Source: CAZLQF01 sp964561545 (lineage in GTDB: Bacteria; Bacteroidota; Bacteroidia; CAILMK01; CAYYUA01). From it: 64,000 bases of DNA. Shown one piece after another: positions 9,406 to 18,850 of this stretch. The stretch's first letter is position 1. Each line of letters opens with the position of its first letter. The notes below the pieces were generated by a model. That model searched no databases. It had not been told where the DNA came from and saw only the letters and a program-made list of their open reading frames with translations. The translations under genes and the position numbers were made by a program. Where the stretch lies: assembly GCA_964561545.1 (NCBI GenBank), contig CAZLQF010000008.1, positions 1 through 64,000 on the forward strand. The letters are read 5' to 3'.

Positions 9406-10668
9406 TCACCCTTTTAAATGCTCTTCAATGTTTTTAAGAATGTCGTGGCCCATTTTATCCCGTTTGGTAATCAGGTATTTTTCATTGTATTCATTGGGCT
9501 GTACTTCCATGGGCACTCGCTCTACGATTTCAAGGTTGAAGCCTTGCAGCCCTTTACGCTTTGAAGGATTGTTGGACAATAATTTGATCTTTCTAACCTT
9601 GAGGTCCCTTAAAATCTGAGCACCTATGCCATAATCCCGCTCGTCCATTTTAAAGCCAAGTTTGTGATTGGCTTCTACGGTGTCCATGCCTTGTTCCTGG
9701 AGCTTGTAAGCTTTTAATTTATTGATAAGGCCAATGCCCCGGCCTTCTTGCTTCATGTAAAGTATAACCCCTTGTCCGGCATTTTCTACCATAAGCATGG
9801 CTTTTTCAAGTTGCGACCCACAATCACAACGTGAGGAGCCAAAAATATCACCTGTAATACAAGAAGAGTGAACCCTTACCAGGACCGGATCCTCTTCCGT
9901 CCAATCTCCTTTGGTTAGGGCCATGTGGATGTCGTCTGTTGTTGATTGCCGGTAAGCATGAAGCTTAAAACTGCCATAAGCAGTAGGAAGGTTGACGTCA
10001 ATGACTTTTTCGATCAAAGTCTCTTTTTGCATCCTGTACTGGATGAGGTCCTTAATGGAAATAAGTTTAAGGTCAAATTTCTTACCAATTTCGATCAAAT
10101 CGGGTAGGCGTGCCATAGATCCATCATCGTTCATGATCTCTACCAAGGTACCGGCTGGTTGGAGCCCCGCTAAACGCGCAAGGTCAATGCTTGCTTCGGT
10201 ATGACCGGCTCGCCTTAATACACCACCGGTTTTGGCCCTTAAAGGAAAAATGTGCCCAGGTTTGCCCAATTCTTCAGAATTGGTATTAGGATTGACCAGT
10301 GCCTGAACGGTTTTGGCACGGTCGGAAGCAGATATACCAGTGCTGGTGTCATGACTTATCAAATCTACTGATACCGTGAAGGGTGTTTCATAAGTTGCTG
10401 TATTTTCAGCCACCATTGGCTCAAGGTTCAGTTCTTCACATCTGGATTCGATCAATGGCGTGCAGATAAGGCCTCGCCCATATTTGGCCATGAAGTTAAT
10501 GACCTCGGGCGTTACGTTTTCAGCAGCTGTTATAAAATCTCCTTCATTTTCGCGGTCTTCATCATCAACGACTATAACGAGTTTACCATTTTTGATATCT
10601 TCGATGGCATCTTCTATACGATCAAGTTGGATTTCATCCATTTTATGCTGCATTGAATTATGATGCAA
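9406..10668 (-). CDS. ribBA: Bifunctional 3,4-dihydroxy-2-butanone-4-phosphate synthase / GTP cyclohydrolase II
   Basis: Makes both precursors of riboflavin from ribulose-5-phosphate and GTP. The N-terminal half is the RibB domain with DDEDRENEGD and RAGHTEASIDLARLAG. The C-terminal half is the RibA domain with the zinc cysteines in HSSCITGDIFGSSRCDCGSQ and the loop KQEGRGIGL. The total of 420 residues fits RibBA. The listed start gives an N-terminus MHHNSMQHKMDEIQLDRIED; MQHKM or MDEIQ are equally plausible starts. I looked upstream for an FMN riboswitch and saw none. Confidence 0.97.
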   Translation of the reverse strand: MHHNSMQHKMDEIQLDRIEDAIEDIKNGKLVIVVDDEDRENEGDFITAAENVTPEVINFMAKYGRGLICTPLIESRCEELNLEPMVAENTATYETPFTVSVDLISHDTSTGISASDRAKTVQALVNPNTNSEELGKPGHIFPLRAKTGGVLRRAGHTEASIDLARLAGLQPAGTLVEIMNDDGSMARLPDLIEIGKKFDLKLISIKDLIQYRMQKETLIEKVIDVNLPTAYGSFKLHAYRQSTTDDIHMALTKGDWTEEDPVLVRVHSSCITGDIFGSSRCDCGSQLEKAMLMVENAGQGVILYMKQEGRGIGLINKLKAYKLQEQGMDTVEANHKLGFKMDERDYGIGAQILRDLKVRKIKLLSNNPSKRKGLQGFNLEIVERVPMEVQPNEYNEKYLITKRDKMGHDILKNIEEHLKG

Positions 10669-10816
10669 ATTTAATAATACTTGCTACCCAAGCTTTCGAA
10701 AGTTAAACATTACAAAGCCTGAATAAGTTTAGTTTACGTGTTAATGGCATGCTAAAGTTTTAAACCCTTATTGGTAAGGACCATTAATGGTATGTTGCTC
10801 AAGTAGTAACGTTATA

Positions 10817-12718
10817 TTACTCTGCCATTTCTGACAATTCAAACCACTCATGCTCCTGCTCTTCTATTTGCTTCAAGACATCCTGTAATTCTTTAGACCA
10901 TTCATTAAGCTGCTCTCCATCAGCATTGCCTTGATTTAATTGGGATTCGAGTGCTTCTTTTTTTTGCTCAAGGGTTTCGAGGTTTTTTTCTATTTCTTCC
11001 AGTCGCAATTGTTCCTTATAGGATAATTTTTTTTGATGCTTTTCCTGCTTAGGTGGTTGTTTAGCTTTGTCCTTGGCTTTAGGCTCTTCATTGCTTTTGG
11101 GTTTCTGCATTTCTGATACCACGTTTTTCTTTTGCTGCCTGTATTCTGAATAAGTACCATTAAAATCTACGACTTTGCCTTCACCTTCAAATACAAACAA
11201 GTGATTTACCAGCTTGTCAAGGAAATAGCGATCGTGCGTTACGGTTATTAGGCAACCCTGAAAAGATTTGAGGAAATCTTCCAAAACGCTTAAGGTAAGA
11301 ATATCCAGGTCGTTGGTAGGCTCGTCCAGGATCAGAAAGTTGGGGCTTTTCATTAAAATGGTCAACAGGTGCAGCCTTCGTTTTTCACCGCCACTTAATT
11401 TACGTACGAAGGAATGCTGCATTTTCTTGGAAAAGAGAAACTTTTGTAACAATTGGAAAGCCGTAAGCTTACGGCCATCACCCATGTCCATGTATTCGGC
11501 TATTTCCCTGACTACATCTATTACCTTTTTATCTTCCGGAATGGGAGGAAACTCTTGCTTGTAATAGCCAAAAACGATGGTTTCCCCAGTATCAATGGAC
11601 CCGTTATCGGCTTTTATTTCCTGGGTAAGGATGTTCAAAAAAGTCGTTTTACCCGTGCCGTTTGGTCCTACAATCCCTATTCGGTCGCCTTTATTGAAGG
11701 AATAATTAAAATGGTCCAAAATGACCGTATCGTCAAAACTTTTGCTGACATTCTGAAGCTCAATAATCTTTTTACCCATTCGGCTCATGCTGGCCTCAAG
11801 CTGTACTTGCTGGGTTTCCGTTTTTTGCGATGCTTGCTTCTTCAGGTCTTCAGCTCTTTGAACACGGGATTTTGATTTGGTACCCCTTGCTTTGGGCTGG
11901 GTTTTGATCCAGGCCAGCTCTTTTTGGTATTGCTTTTGGGCCTCTTCAATTTGGGATTGTTGGTTGGCCTCCCATTCGGCTTTCTTTTCCAGGTAATATT
12001 CAAAATTGCCACGGTAGCGGTACAGATTTCCATATTCCAGCTCAATGATCTCATTGGTGACGCGGTTGAGAAAATAACGGTCGTGGGTAACCAGCAGCAA
12101 AGTCATTTTTCGCGCTGTAAGCGTTTCCTCTATCCATTCTACCATATCCAGATCAAGATGGTTGGTAGGTTCGTCCATGATGAGAAACTCCGGGTTTTCA
12201 ATCAGAACTTTGGCAAGGGCTACCCGCTTTTTTTGACCCCCTGAAAGTTCACTGATGGATTGCTGATGGTCATGAATGTTGAGCTTAGAAAGCGTTTCTT
12301 TTACTTGCGATTCGTAATCCCAGGCCTGTCGGGCTTCCATATCATCCATGGCTTCCTGGAGCTTTTCACCGGCCTCGGCAGTGGCATTTTGGGCTTGTTC
12401 ATTCAGGGCTTCCTCGTATTTCTTAATGGCCTTCATGATAGGATTTTCGGACTTCAGTACTTCATTGATGACATTGGAATTATGATCGAAATCCGGATTT
12501 TGGGGTAGGTAACTGTAGTTGATTTTATTGGAGATCCTGACCTCGCCTTCATCACATTCTTCCTTATTTGCTAGAATGTTCAGCAATGTTGTTTTTCCAG
12601 CACCATTGCGAGCTACGAGGGCTATTTTTTGTCCCTGGGGAATCGTTAAATTGAGGTTTTCAAATAAGGTACGTTCGCCAAAACTTTTGGTAAGGCCTTC
12701 TGCTTCTAAGTATATCAT
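10817..12718 (-). CDS. ABC-F family ATPase, Uup-like
   Basis: A soluble ribosome-associated ABC-F protein with two ATPase domains and no membrane part. Domain one has ARNGAGKT (A replaces the usual first Walker A glycine), LSGGQKKR and MDEPTNHLD. Domain two has GPNGTGKT, LSGGEKRR and LDEPTNDLD. Between them is the charged interdomain linker (~residues 240-310). The C-terminus (from ~residue 530) is a lysine- and glutamate-rich segment and coiled coil like the Uup C-terminal domain. Family members act on stalled or structured ribosomes; which job this one does cannot be read from sequence. The 633-residue length fits Uup. Confidence 0.94.
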   Translation of the reverse strand: MIYLEAEGLTKSFGERTLFENLNLTIPQGQKIALVARNGAGKTTLLNILANKEECDEGEVRISNKINYSYLPQNPDFDHNSNVINEVLKSENPIMKAIKKYEEALNEQAQNATAEAGEKLQEAMDDMEARQAWDYESQVKETLSKLNIHDHQQSISELSGGQKKRVALAKVLIENPEFLIMDEPTNHLDLDMVEWIEETLTARKMTLLLVTHDRYFLNRVTNEIIELEYGNLYRYRGNFEYYLEKKAEWEANQQSQIEEAQKQYQKELAWIKTQPKARGTKSKSRVQRAEDLKKQASQKTETQQVQLEASMSRMGKKIIELQNVSKSFDDTVILDHFNYSFNKGDRIGIVGPNGTGKTTFLNILTQEIKADNGSIDTGETIVFGYYKQEFPPIPEDKKVIDVVREIAEYMDMGDGRKLTAFQLLQKFLFSKKMQHSFVRKLSGGEKRRLHLLTILMKSPNFLILDEPTNDLDILTLSVLEDFLKSFQGCLITVTHDRYFLDKLVNHLFVFEGEGKVVDFNGTYSEYRQQKKNVVSEMQKPKSNEEPKAKDKAKQPPKQEKHQKKLSYKEQLRLEEIEKNLETLEQKKEALESQLNQGNADGEQLNEWSKELQDVLKQIEEQEHEWFELSEMAE

Positions 12719-13247
12719 ACTGCAAATTTAAAGTAAATCCAATGGGTTCATAGCTAATTAGCAATGAGTATTTAACGAAGCGTATTGGGGCTTAGGTATT
12801 GGTTGTCAATTTTTGGGCGAGGTTAACCGTACAATGAGGGACAGTAGCAAGGATGTTGTTTGGGCGTATTGGTATAAAATAGTTAACAGCCAATAGTTTA
12901 TAAAAATAAAATAACTATTTTGATTAAGATTTGACAAATACAAGCATCGGCCATTAGGTTCTTGGGAACTAATCCAGTTGAAACTAATAAAACACTAACA
13001 CGCTTAAACAATTTTCAACATCAACAGATCAAAACTTGATCCAACCCCCTTCATAATAATATGTTTAATGGCTTCGGATCTAAAGAACTCGGTTAAAGGC
13101 TGTTTCAGGAACTTTCGGGGAAAGCCCTATACTTACAAGAAAAACCACAATTAGTAAAATCAACATAAATATGAACTCCTGAAAATCAATTAGCCCATTG
13201 GTTCTTTACTTAAACCTTGTTTATTCAACAACTATACAAGCAAACTA
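12719..13247. other. Intergenic region
   Basis: AT-rich stretch upstream of the ABC-F gene. I see no credible gene, RNA or hairpin terminator. Confidence 0.5.
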
Positions 13248-13409
13248 ATGGTGAAGGAAAAAGCTTTTTTAAAGAATATTATTAAGCGATCTCATTTCAA
13301 TAAAGCTAAACAAGAGCATTATTTGTTGGTGGAGCTTATAAGAAATTATAGCTCATACAGTATTATAGTAAAAATGAAATATTCCAATGGGTTTACGTTG
13401 GATGTTTGA
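13248..13409 (+). CDS. Possible small ORF, 53 residues, unknown
   Basis: An ATG-to-TGA frame coding a lysine-rich, helix-then-strand peptide (starts MVKEKAFLKNIIKRSHFNK, ends KYSNGFTLDV). Composition is coding-like, but I recognise no family and see no clear promoter. It is convergent with the DUF3127 gene. It could be chance in AT-rich DNA. Confidence 0.3.
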   Translation: MVKEKAFLKNIIKRSHFNKAKQEHYLLVELIRNYSSYSIIVKMKYSNGFTLDV

Positions 13410-13459
13410 ATCTTAAAAAAACCCACAAAACCAACTTTTAATGGCAATTGAAAAATGCT

Positions 13460-13834
13460 TCAAAACGGCATGTCATCTGCATCTTGTGGTGGTGCGTCTT
13501 GGTTGGGGTCGTGACTTTCGTTGGCCTGATTGAACTCAGCTTCATCCTGGCTTTGATTACCGGTGATCCTAACGGCATTAAGGTTGGTAAAATAAATGGT
13601 CTTCCCCTCTTTATTGGTAAAAGGTTTGCCCTGAAGTGCGAAGGATACTTTAACGTCCTGGCCTTTCTCAAAGCTGTCAAGTAATTCACATTTGTCTTGG
13701 ATAAGTTGGAACTTGATGTACTGGGTGTATTTATTGTCTTGAACTTCTAAGACGAACTCCCGCTTTTTAAAGGTTTCTTTTATCTGTTGGGTTTCAAATA
13801 TTTCGTAGAGTTTGCCTTCAGCTTCGTATAGCAC
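13460..13834 (-). CDS. DUF3127 protein with an SSB-like acidic C-terminal tail
   Basis: A 124-residue protein. Residues 1-95 are a compact beta-rich domain (ALQGKPFTNKEGKTIYFTNL) typical of DUF3127, an OB-fold-like family largely restricted to Bacteroidota. Residues ~96-124 are a disordered N/Q/D/P-rich linker ending DADDMPF. This layout, OB-like domain plus acidic linker plus DDxPF tip, matches bacterial single-stranded DNA-binding protein, whose DDDIPF tail recruits repair and replication proteins. The domain call is from family knowledge; a DNA-transaction role is an inference from the tail. It is monocistronic, with a 140-bp spacer to the upstream YkvA gene. Confidence 0.88.
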   Translation of the reverse strand: MLYEAEGKLYEIFETQQIKETFKKREFVLEVQDNKYTQYIKFQLIQDKCELLDSFEKGQDVKVSFALQGKPFTNKEGKTIYFTNLNAVRITGNQSQDEAEFNQANESHDPNQDAPPQDADDMPF

Positions 13835-13973
13835 TGTTGTTAATATTTAGTTTGATGTCAAAGGTAAAGGTTGAGGTAAAGCTCATCGAAAATTAAAGTG
13901 TAAAATCTTGGTGCTTTTTAAAATGTGGGTACATGTAGGAGCTTAAGCAATGTGATACAGATTTTTAACAAAC

Positions 13974-14411
13974 TTATTCTGCAGGCTCTTCCTTTTTATA
14001 CCTGAGTTTTTGTTCCGCTTCCCATTCTCTAAAATCTTCAAGCTCTTGATTGATGGATGATAAAAACCAAGCGATCAATGTGACATCGTCAACCAAGCCA
14101 ATGAAAAATATAAAATCCGGAATTAAATCAACGATCCAAACGAAATAAAGTAATACGGCCAACCCTTTTAGAATAGTAGCTTTGGGGAGTTTATGGTATT
14201 GTCCTTTCACGTAAGCCTTAATCATACGAATCAGTAGGTTAAACTTGTCCCTCACTGACTCAAATGCATTAGGGGTTTCCTTAATAGTAGAAGATTTATT
14301 TAAAGCTTGGTTGATGGTTGCCATAATCCGGTCCGGTTGGCTTAGCAACCTTTTAGCTTTGCCAAGTGCTTTTTGGAAAATCCTGCTTCTTGTGATCCGT
14401 TCTGCTTGCAT
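13974..14411 (-). CDS. YkvA family / DUF1232 protein
   Basis: A 145-residue protein whose core (residues ~75-125) has the DUF1232 pattern of a hydrophobic segment, VDLIPDFIFFIGLVDDVTLIAWF, here with the acidic LIPD and GLVDD positions intact. A basic helical N-terminus precedes it. The two hydrophobic stretches suggest membrane association. The function of the family is not established. The gene stands alone on the minus strand. Confidence 0.88.
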   Translation of the reverse strand: MQAERITRSRIFQKALGKAKRLLSQPDRIMATINQALNKSSTIKETPNAFESVRDKFNLLIRMIKAYVKGQYHKLPKATILKGLAVLLYFVWIVDLIPDFIFFIGLVDDVTLIAWFLSSINQELEDFREWEAEQKLRYKKEEPAE

Positions 14412-14920
14412 AGGCCTATGATTTTTTAACCATTACGTTCTAACTCTTAAAACGGTTGAACGATTCATTATTGTAGGTTTGTTAAAACTGCATTTATACG
14501 GCAAAATTTAAAATTTATAAAGGACCATCATTCTGGAAAATTTAAATGCGAACAGTTTTAGCAGATAAATTGAACCAGTATCTGAGAACTAACGCCAAGT
14601 AAAAGCGGGCCTAAGGCAATCAAGCCTTTGTAATTCTACATTTGGTTTGGTGTTGAACCCCAACTTGAATAGATCTTGGCTCAAAACTGGCATAGCAAGC
14701 CTGCAAGGCAATTAATTCATCTTATAGTTATTGATCAAAAAACAGGTAAACTACCATGGAAAACTTTTACAGCCGATGTTTTTGTTGGGCTTGTTGAGTG
14801 TAGAAGGCTAATGGCGCGCGTTATAAATTATCCACAAACTGTGAAATATTTGTTGCCATTTGATTTGCTTAGGAATGAATATCAGCTTAGCTTGAACCAA
14901 AAAATTGACCAGGAACACGT
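14412..14920. other. Divergent intergenic region upstream of parE
   Basis: About 510 bp separating the YkvA gene from parE. The open frame at 14676-14966 overlaps the parE start, has no family resemblance and is treated as chance. No RNA gene or repeat is seen. Confidence 0.5.
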
Positions 14921-16864
14921 ATGGCAAATAATGAAGAAGCCAACAATTACACGGAAGAATCGATAAAATCACTGGATTGGCGGGAACACATTCGCATGCG
15001 GCCAGGTATGTACATTGGTAAGCTGGGTGATGGTTCTGCCAAAGATGATGGGATTTATTTACTACTTAAAGAGGTCATTGACAACAGTATTGATGAATAC
15101 GTAATGGGCTATGGTAAGCAAATCGATATTAAGGTTACCGATCATCAAATAACGGTGAGAGATTACGGACGCGGAATTCCGCTGGGTAAAGTGATTGAAT
15201 GCGTTTCGAAGATCAATACAGGCGGTAAATATGATTCAAAAGCTTTTCAAAAGTCGGTTGGCCTTAATGGCGTAGGTACCAAGGCCGTAAATGCTTTGTC
15301 CGCTTATTTTAAAGTAAAATCGGTTCGGGATGGAGAAGCCAAGATCGCGGAATTTTCCGAGGGAATACTGAAAAATGAGGTTCATGAGGACCATGTGAAA
15401 GAGAAAAATGGCACAGAAATCACTTTTGTGCCTGATGATCATTTTTTCAGGCATTTCGGGTTTATACCCGAGTTTGTTGAAAACATGGTATGGAATTATG
15501 CTTTTCTTAATTCTGGATTGACGCTTCAATTGAATGGGGAAAAATACCTTTCTAAAAACGGTTTGCTCGACCTGCTAAGGCGGAAAACGGATGAAGAAAG
15601 CAACCGTTATTCCATCATTCATTTAAAAGGAGACGATATAGAGATTGCCTTTACACATGGCAACCAATATGGGGAAGAATATTATTCCTTTGTAAACGGT
15701 CAACATACTTCGCAGGGTGGTACGCATTTAAATGCCTTTAAGGAGGCACTTGTAAAAACTTTGCGGGAATTTTATAAAAAAGAATTCGAACCTTCGGATG
15801 TTAGGGCATCTATCATTTCGGCAATTAGTATTCGGATTCAAGACCCGGTTTTTGAATCCCAAACAAAAACCAAATTGGGCTCCTCTCATTGGAATGAAGA
15901 TGGCCCTACCATCAGAACCTATATCAATGACTTCCTGAAAAACAACCTTGACAACTACCTACATAGAAATCCGGAAACTGCAGATGAACTCTTAAAGCGC
16001 ATTCAGCAATCTGAGAAAGAACGCAAGGAAATAGCCGGCGTTAAAAAGCTGGCCAAGGAAAGGGCGAGAAAGGCCAGTGTTCACAATAAAAAACTTCGCG
16101 ATTGCCGCGTTCATTATACGGATGAAAATAAGACCAAGCGCCACGACAGTATGTTGTTCATTACTGAGGGCGATTCGGCCAGCGGATCCATCACCAAAGC
16201 ACGGAATGTAGAAAGCCAGGCAGTGTTTAGTCTTAGAGGTAAACCTTTGAACAGTTACAGCCTTAAGAAAAAAGTGGTTTATGAAAACGAGGAATTCAAC
16301 CTCTTGCAACACGCACTGAACATTGAAAATGACATGGACAACCTTCGCTATAATAAAGTAGTGATCGCTACTGATGCAGATGTGGATGGCATGCATATCC
16401 GGTTATTGCTTTTAACCTTTTTCCTTCAGTTTTTCCCGGATCTGGTTAAGCGTGGACACCTGTACATATTAGAAACACCACTTTTCAGGGTGCGCAACAA
16501 AAAGGAAACCAGGTATTGCTACACTGAAGAGGAGAAAAAAGAGGCCATTAAGGAACTGGGAGGCAAGCCTGAGATTACACGTTTTAAAGGACTTGGAGAA
16601 ATTTCACCCGATGAGTTTGCTCGTTTCATTAGACCCGATGAAATAAGGCTTCAACCAGTAATCCTTAACAAGGAAACGTCCATTCCTAAGTTGCTTGAAT
16701 ATTACATGGGCAAAAACTCAACCGACCGGCAGAGTTTCATTATAGATAACCTAAGGTTTGAACAGGATCTTGTCAAGGATGTGGAGGAAGACATTAAAGC
16801 AAGTAAAGAGGAAAATGGAGAAGCCGTGCAGTCTGGAGAAGACGTGGACACCTCACCAGCTTAG
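14921..16864 (+). CDS. parE: DNA topoisomerase IV subunit B (type IIA, ParE-like)
   Basis: ATPase subunit of topoisomerase IV, which decatenates and relaxes DNA together with ParC. The 647-residue chain has a GHKL ATPase domain (EVIDNSIDEY; DYGRGIPLG; GLNGVGTKAVNALS), a transducer domain with QGGTHLNAF, and a TOPRIM domain with the catalytic TEGDSASGS and ATDADVDGMHI motifs. ParE rather than GyrB is favoured by length (about 640 aa with no insert) and by the divergent RMRPGMYIGKLGDGSAKDDG start. A parC partner often follows parE in relatives; here a terminator and a convergent operon follow instead. A C-terminal acidic tail ends the protein. Confidence 0.92.
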   Translation: MANNEEANNYTEESIKSLDWREHIRMRPGMYIGKLGDGSAKDDGIYLLLKEVIDNSIDEYVMGYGKQIDIKVTDHQITVRDYGRGIPLGKVIECVSKINTGGKYDSKAFQKSVGLNGVGTKAVNALSAYFKVKSVRDGEAKIAEFSEGILKNEVHEDHVKEKNGTEITFVPDDHFFRHFGFIPEFVENMVWNYAFLNSGLTLQLNGEKYLSKNGLLDLLRRKTDEESNRYSIIHLKGDDIEIAFTHGNQYGEEYYSFVNGQHTSQGGTHLNAFKEALVKTLREFYKKEFEPSDVRASIISAISIRIQDPVFESQTKTKLGSSHWNEDGPTIRTYINDFLKNNLDNYLHRNPETADELLKRIQQSEKERKEIAGVKKLAKERARKASVHNKKLRDCRVHYTDENKTKRHDSMLFITEGDSASGSITKARNVESQAVFSLRGKPLNSYSLKKKVVYENEEFNLLQHALNIENDMDNLRYNKVVIATDADVDGMHIRLLLLTFFLQFFPDLVKRGHLYILETPLFRVRNKKETRYCYTEEEKKEAIKELGGKPEITRFKGLGEISPDEFARFIRPDEIRLQPVILNKETSIPKLLEYYMGKNSTDRQSFIIDNLRFEQDLVKDVEEDIKASKEENGEAVQSGEDVDTSPA

Positions 16865-16924
16865 GTGCAGCATAGCTCACGTCTAAATTTCATAATATTA
16901 AAAAAACTGTGCTGCATCTTTTTT
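16864..16924 (+). terminator. Probable intrinsic terminator of parE
   Basis: GGTGCAGCATAG (16864-16875) pairs with CTGTGCTGCATC (16907-16918) over 12 positions with two G-U wobbles, followed directly by six Ts. The first arm starts on the last base of the stop codon. The 31-nt loop is long, which lowers confidence. Confidence 0.55.
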
Positions 16925-17232
16925 GAGTTAACAGCTGATGACAATCTCAAAAATGGTTACCAATTTTAGCTTGATCTTTAGTATTAGCTAAGAAGTTGCT
17001 TTTATTACCAATATCATCTTAGCTTACTTTTTCTAAAAAGTTACAGAAACAGAAACTTTTGAATGACCAAAAAAGTCATCCAGCTGTATCAAAAACAAGT
17101 CTTTTTTTTAAGATTGGAACTTTGTGATAACCCCATCTTTGGTGAAAATGTGAACCTTCAAAAACTTAAATAGCAAAAGATCAGCAGTTCTAAATATGAA
17201 TTATAAGGACCAAGCCCAAGGGCTTAACAATT
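16925..17232. other. Intergenic region between convergent terminators
   Basis: AT-rich spacer between parE and the cysteine operon, bounded by a terminator on each side. No gene or other element is recognised. Confidence 0.6.
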
Positions 17233-17259
17233 AAAAAAAGGCACCCAACTTAGGGTGCC
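17233..17259 (-). terminator. Intrinsic terminator of the cysteine operon
   Basis: Read on the minus strand, GGCACCC (17259-17253), a 6-nt loop and GGGTGCC (17246-17240) form a perfect 7-bp stem followed by a run of seven Ts. It lies about 45 bp past the stop of the last gene of the operon. Confidence 0.9.
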
Positions 17260-17304
17260 ATTATATAAACAATACTTTTGATAGAAAATTATTGGGTAAA
17301 GGCG

Positions 17305-18483
17305 TTAATAAGTGGCCAAAGAAGCATCAACTTCCTCTGCGTATGCTAAAATACCTCCTTTTAAATTGTAAAGGTTGCTATAACCATATTCATCCTGTAA
17401 GGTTTTGATGGCATCAGCGCTGCGCTTTCCACTTCTGCAATGAACCACCACCTTTTTATCCTTGGCTATTTGACCAGCATTTTCAGTTATTTGGCTCAAT
17501 GGAATAAGATTACCGTTAATGTTAGCAATTTCGTACTCATAAGGCTCCCTCACATCAATCACCTGAAAATCCTCCCCTTTGTTGCGCCAGGATTCAAGTG
17601 TTTGGGGGGTCACTTCTTTGATATCTGCCTCAGCATTTGCCTCTTGTTCCTCTTGCTGTGGAATGCCGCAAAATTCTTCGTAGTCTATTAACTCAGTTTG
17701 TGTGGGATTCTTGCCATTAAGGGGATTGTCTTCATCACGCTCAATATTCAGGATTCTGGTTTCAAAATTGAGCGCATCAAAAATGAAAAACCGGCCAGCC
17801 AGCGGCTGCCCAATGCCAATGAGCACTTTTATGACCTCATTGGCCTGGATACTACCTATAATGCCAGGCAATACACCCAGCACGCCACCTTCAGCGCATG
17901 ATGGTACTAAACCAGGGGGTGGGGGTGAAGGGTATAGGTCTCGATAGTTGGGGAAACGGTTGCCATTTTCATCTTTGTAATTGAATACAGAGGCTTGACC
18001 TTCAAACTGGAAGATCGAAGCGTAAACGTTGGGTTTATCCAGGAGCACGCATGCATCATTCACCAAGTAACGTGTGGGAAAATTGTCGGTCCCATCTGCA
18101 ACAATGTCATAGTTTTTGATAATGTCCATTGCATTTTCAGAGGTAAGTCTCGTTTCGTGCAATGTAATCTCGACATACGGGTTGAGTTTTTCTAACTTAT
18201 CTTTAGCTACTCGTGCTTTGGGTTGACCCACGTCGTCAGTGGTAAACAAAATCTGGCGCTGCAGATTGCTGTCTTCTACATTATCAAAATCCACAATGCC
18301 TACATGGCCCACACCTGCAGCTACCAAGTACTGGAGCACTGGTGCACCTAAGCCGCCCGTTCCTACTACCAGCACTTTGGATTGTTTTAGTTTTTCCTGG
18401 CCGGCTTTTCCAAATTCAGGTATGGTAACATGCCTGCTGTACCTGGCCAGTTCCTGGGAAGTAAATTCTATTTGATTAGTCAT
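17305..18483 (-). CDS. ThiF/MoeB-type adenylyltransferase with C-terminal rhodanese domain (MoeZ-like)
   Basis: Activates the C-terminal glycine of a ubiquitin-like sulfur carrier by adenylation and then loads it with sulfur. The E1-like domain (residues ~1-260) has the nucleotide loop GTGGLGAPVLQYL, DFDNVEDSNLQRQ and the conserved PPPGLVPSCAEGG cysteine region. The rhodanese domain (~295-392) carries the sulfurtransferase loop HCRSGKRS. The Zn-binding cysteine usually seen just before PPPG (RCLYP) is replaced by RDLYP. It is the last gene of a four-gene operon whose other members are a CysO-like carrier, a JAMM protease and a cysteine synthase, so sulfur transfer for cysteine is the likely role. 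A molybdopterin or thiamine role is the alternative. Confidence 0.93.
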   Translation of the reverse strand: MTNQIEFTSQELARYSRHVTIPEFGKAGQEKLKQSKVLVVGTGGLGAPVLQYLVAAGVGHVGIVDFDNVEDSNLQRQILFTTDDVGQPKARVAKDKLEKLNPYVEITLHETRLTSENAMDIIKNYDIVADGTDNFPTRYLVNDACVLLDKPNVYASIFQFEGQASVFNYKDENGNRFPNYRDLYPSPPPPGLVPSCAEGGVLGVLPGIIGSIQANEVIKVLIGIGQPLAGRFFIFDALNFETRILNIERDEDNPLNGKNPTQTELIDYEEFCGIPQQEEQEANAEADIKEVTPQTLESWRNKGEDFQVIDVREPYEYEIANINGNLIPLSQITENAGQIAKDKKVVVHCRSGKRSADAIKTLQDEYGYSNLYNLKGGILAYAEEVDASLATY

Positions 18484-18554
18484 GGTTTTTATCTTTTTTA
18501 CCCGTTAAATAATGATTTTATTAAATCTTTAAATCAAAAATTTAGCATTTTTGG

Positions 18555-18836
18555 TTAGTAATGAGAACCTCCCGCAATTGCAGGCACGATGTTTACTAAA
18601 TCATGTTCTTTGATTACTGTTTGCTCTTTATCAAGGGATTTGATGTTGTTATCTCCAACAAAAACATTGATGTAAGAGCGAATATTGCCATTCTCATCCA
18701 GCAGATTTTCCTTTATGTCAGGATATTCACTAACAAGCTGTTGAATGGCTTTTTCTACATTATCCTCTTGGACTTCAATCTTTGACTTTTGATTGGTGTA
18801 TTTTCTTAAAGGTGTTGGAATTTGAATAGTTGCCAT
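18555..18836 (-). CDS. ThiS/MoaD-fold sulfur carrier protein, CysO-like, with masked diglycine
   Basis: A 93-residue ubiquitin-fold carrier that would hold sulfur as a C-terminal thiocarboxylate. It shows the MoaD/ThiS pattern IQIPTPLRKYT at the start and NIVPAIAGG near the end. The diglycine is not terminal: three residues, SHY, follow it. Carriers of this kind, such as the CysO and QbsE group, rely on a JAMM-type protease to expose GG or to release product, and such a protease is encoded 14 bp upstream. The insertion NIRSYINVFVGDNNIKSLD is also typical of CysO/MoaD. The link to cysteine comes from the operon partners. Confidence 0.9.
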   Translation of the reverse strand: MATIQIPTPLRKYTNQKSKIEVQEDNVEKAIQQLVSEYPDIKENLLDENGNIRSYINVFVGDNNIKSLDKEQTVIKEHDLVNIVPAIAGGSHY

Positions 18837-18850
18837 TATTATTAACTTTT

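Noticed and set aside
10669..10816. FMN riboswitch upstream of ribBA
   Set aside because: The conserved FMN-aptamer sequence is not present.
14676..14966. 96-codon plus-strand frame overlapping the parE start
   Set aside because: No recognisable motif and it conflicts with the well-supported parE start at 14921.
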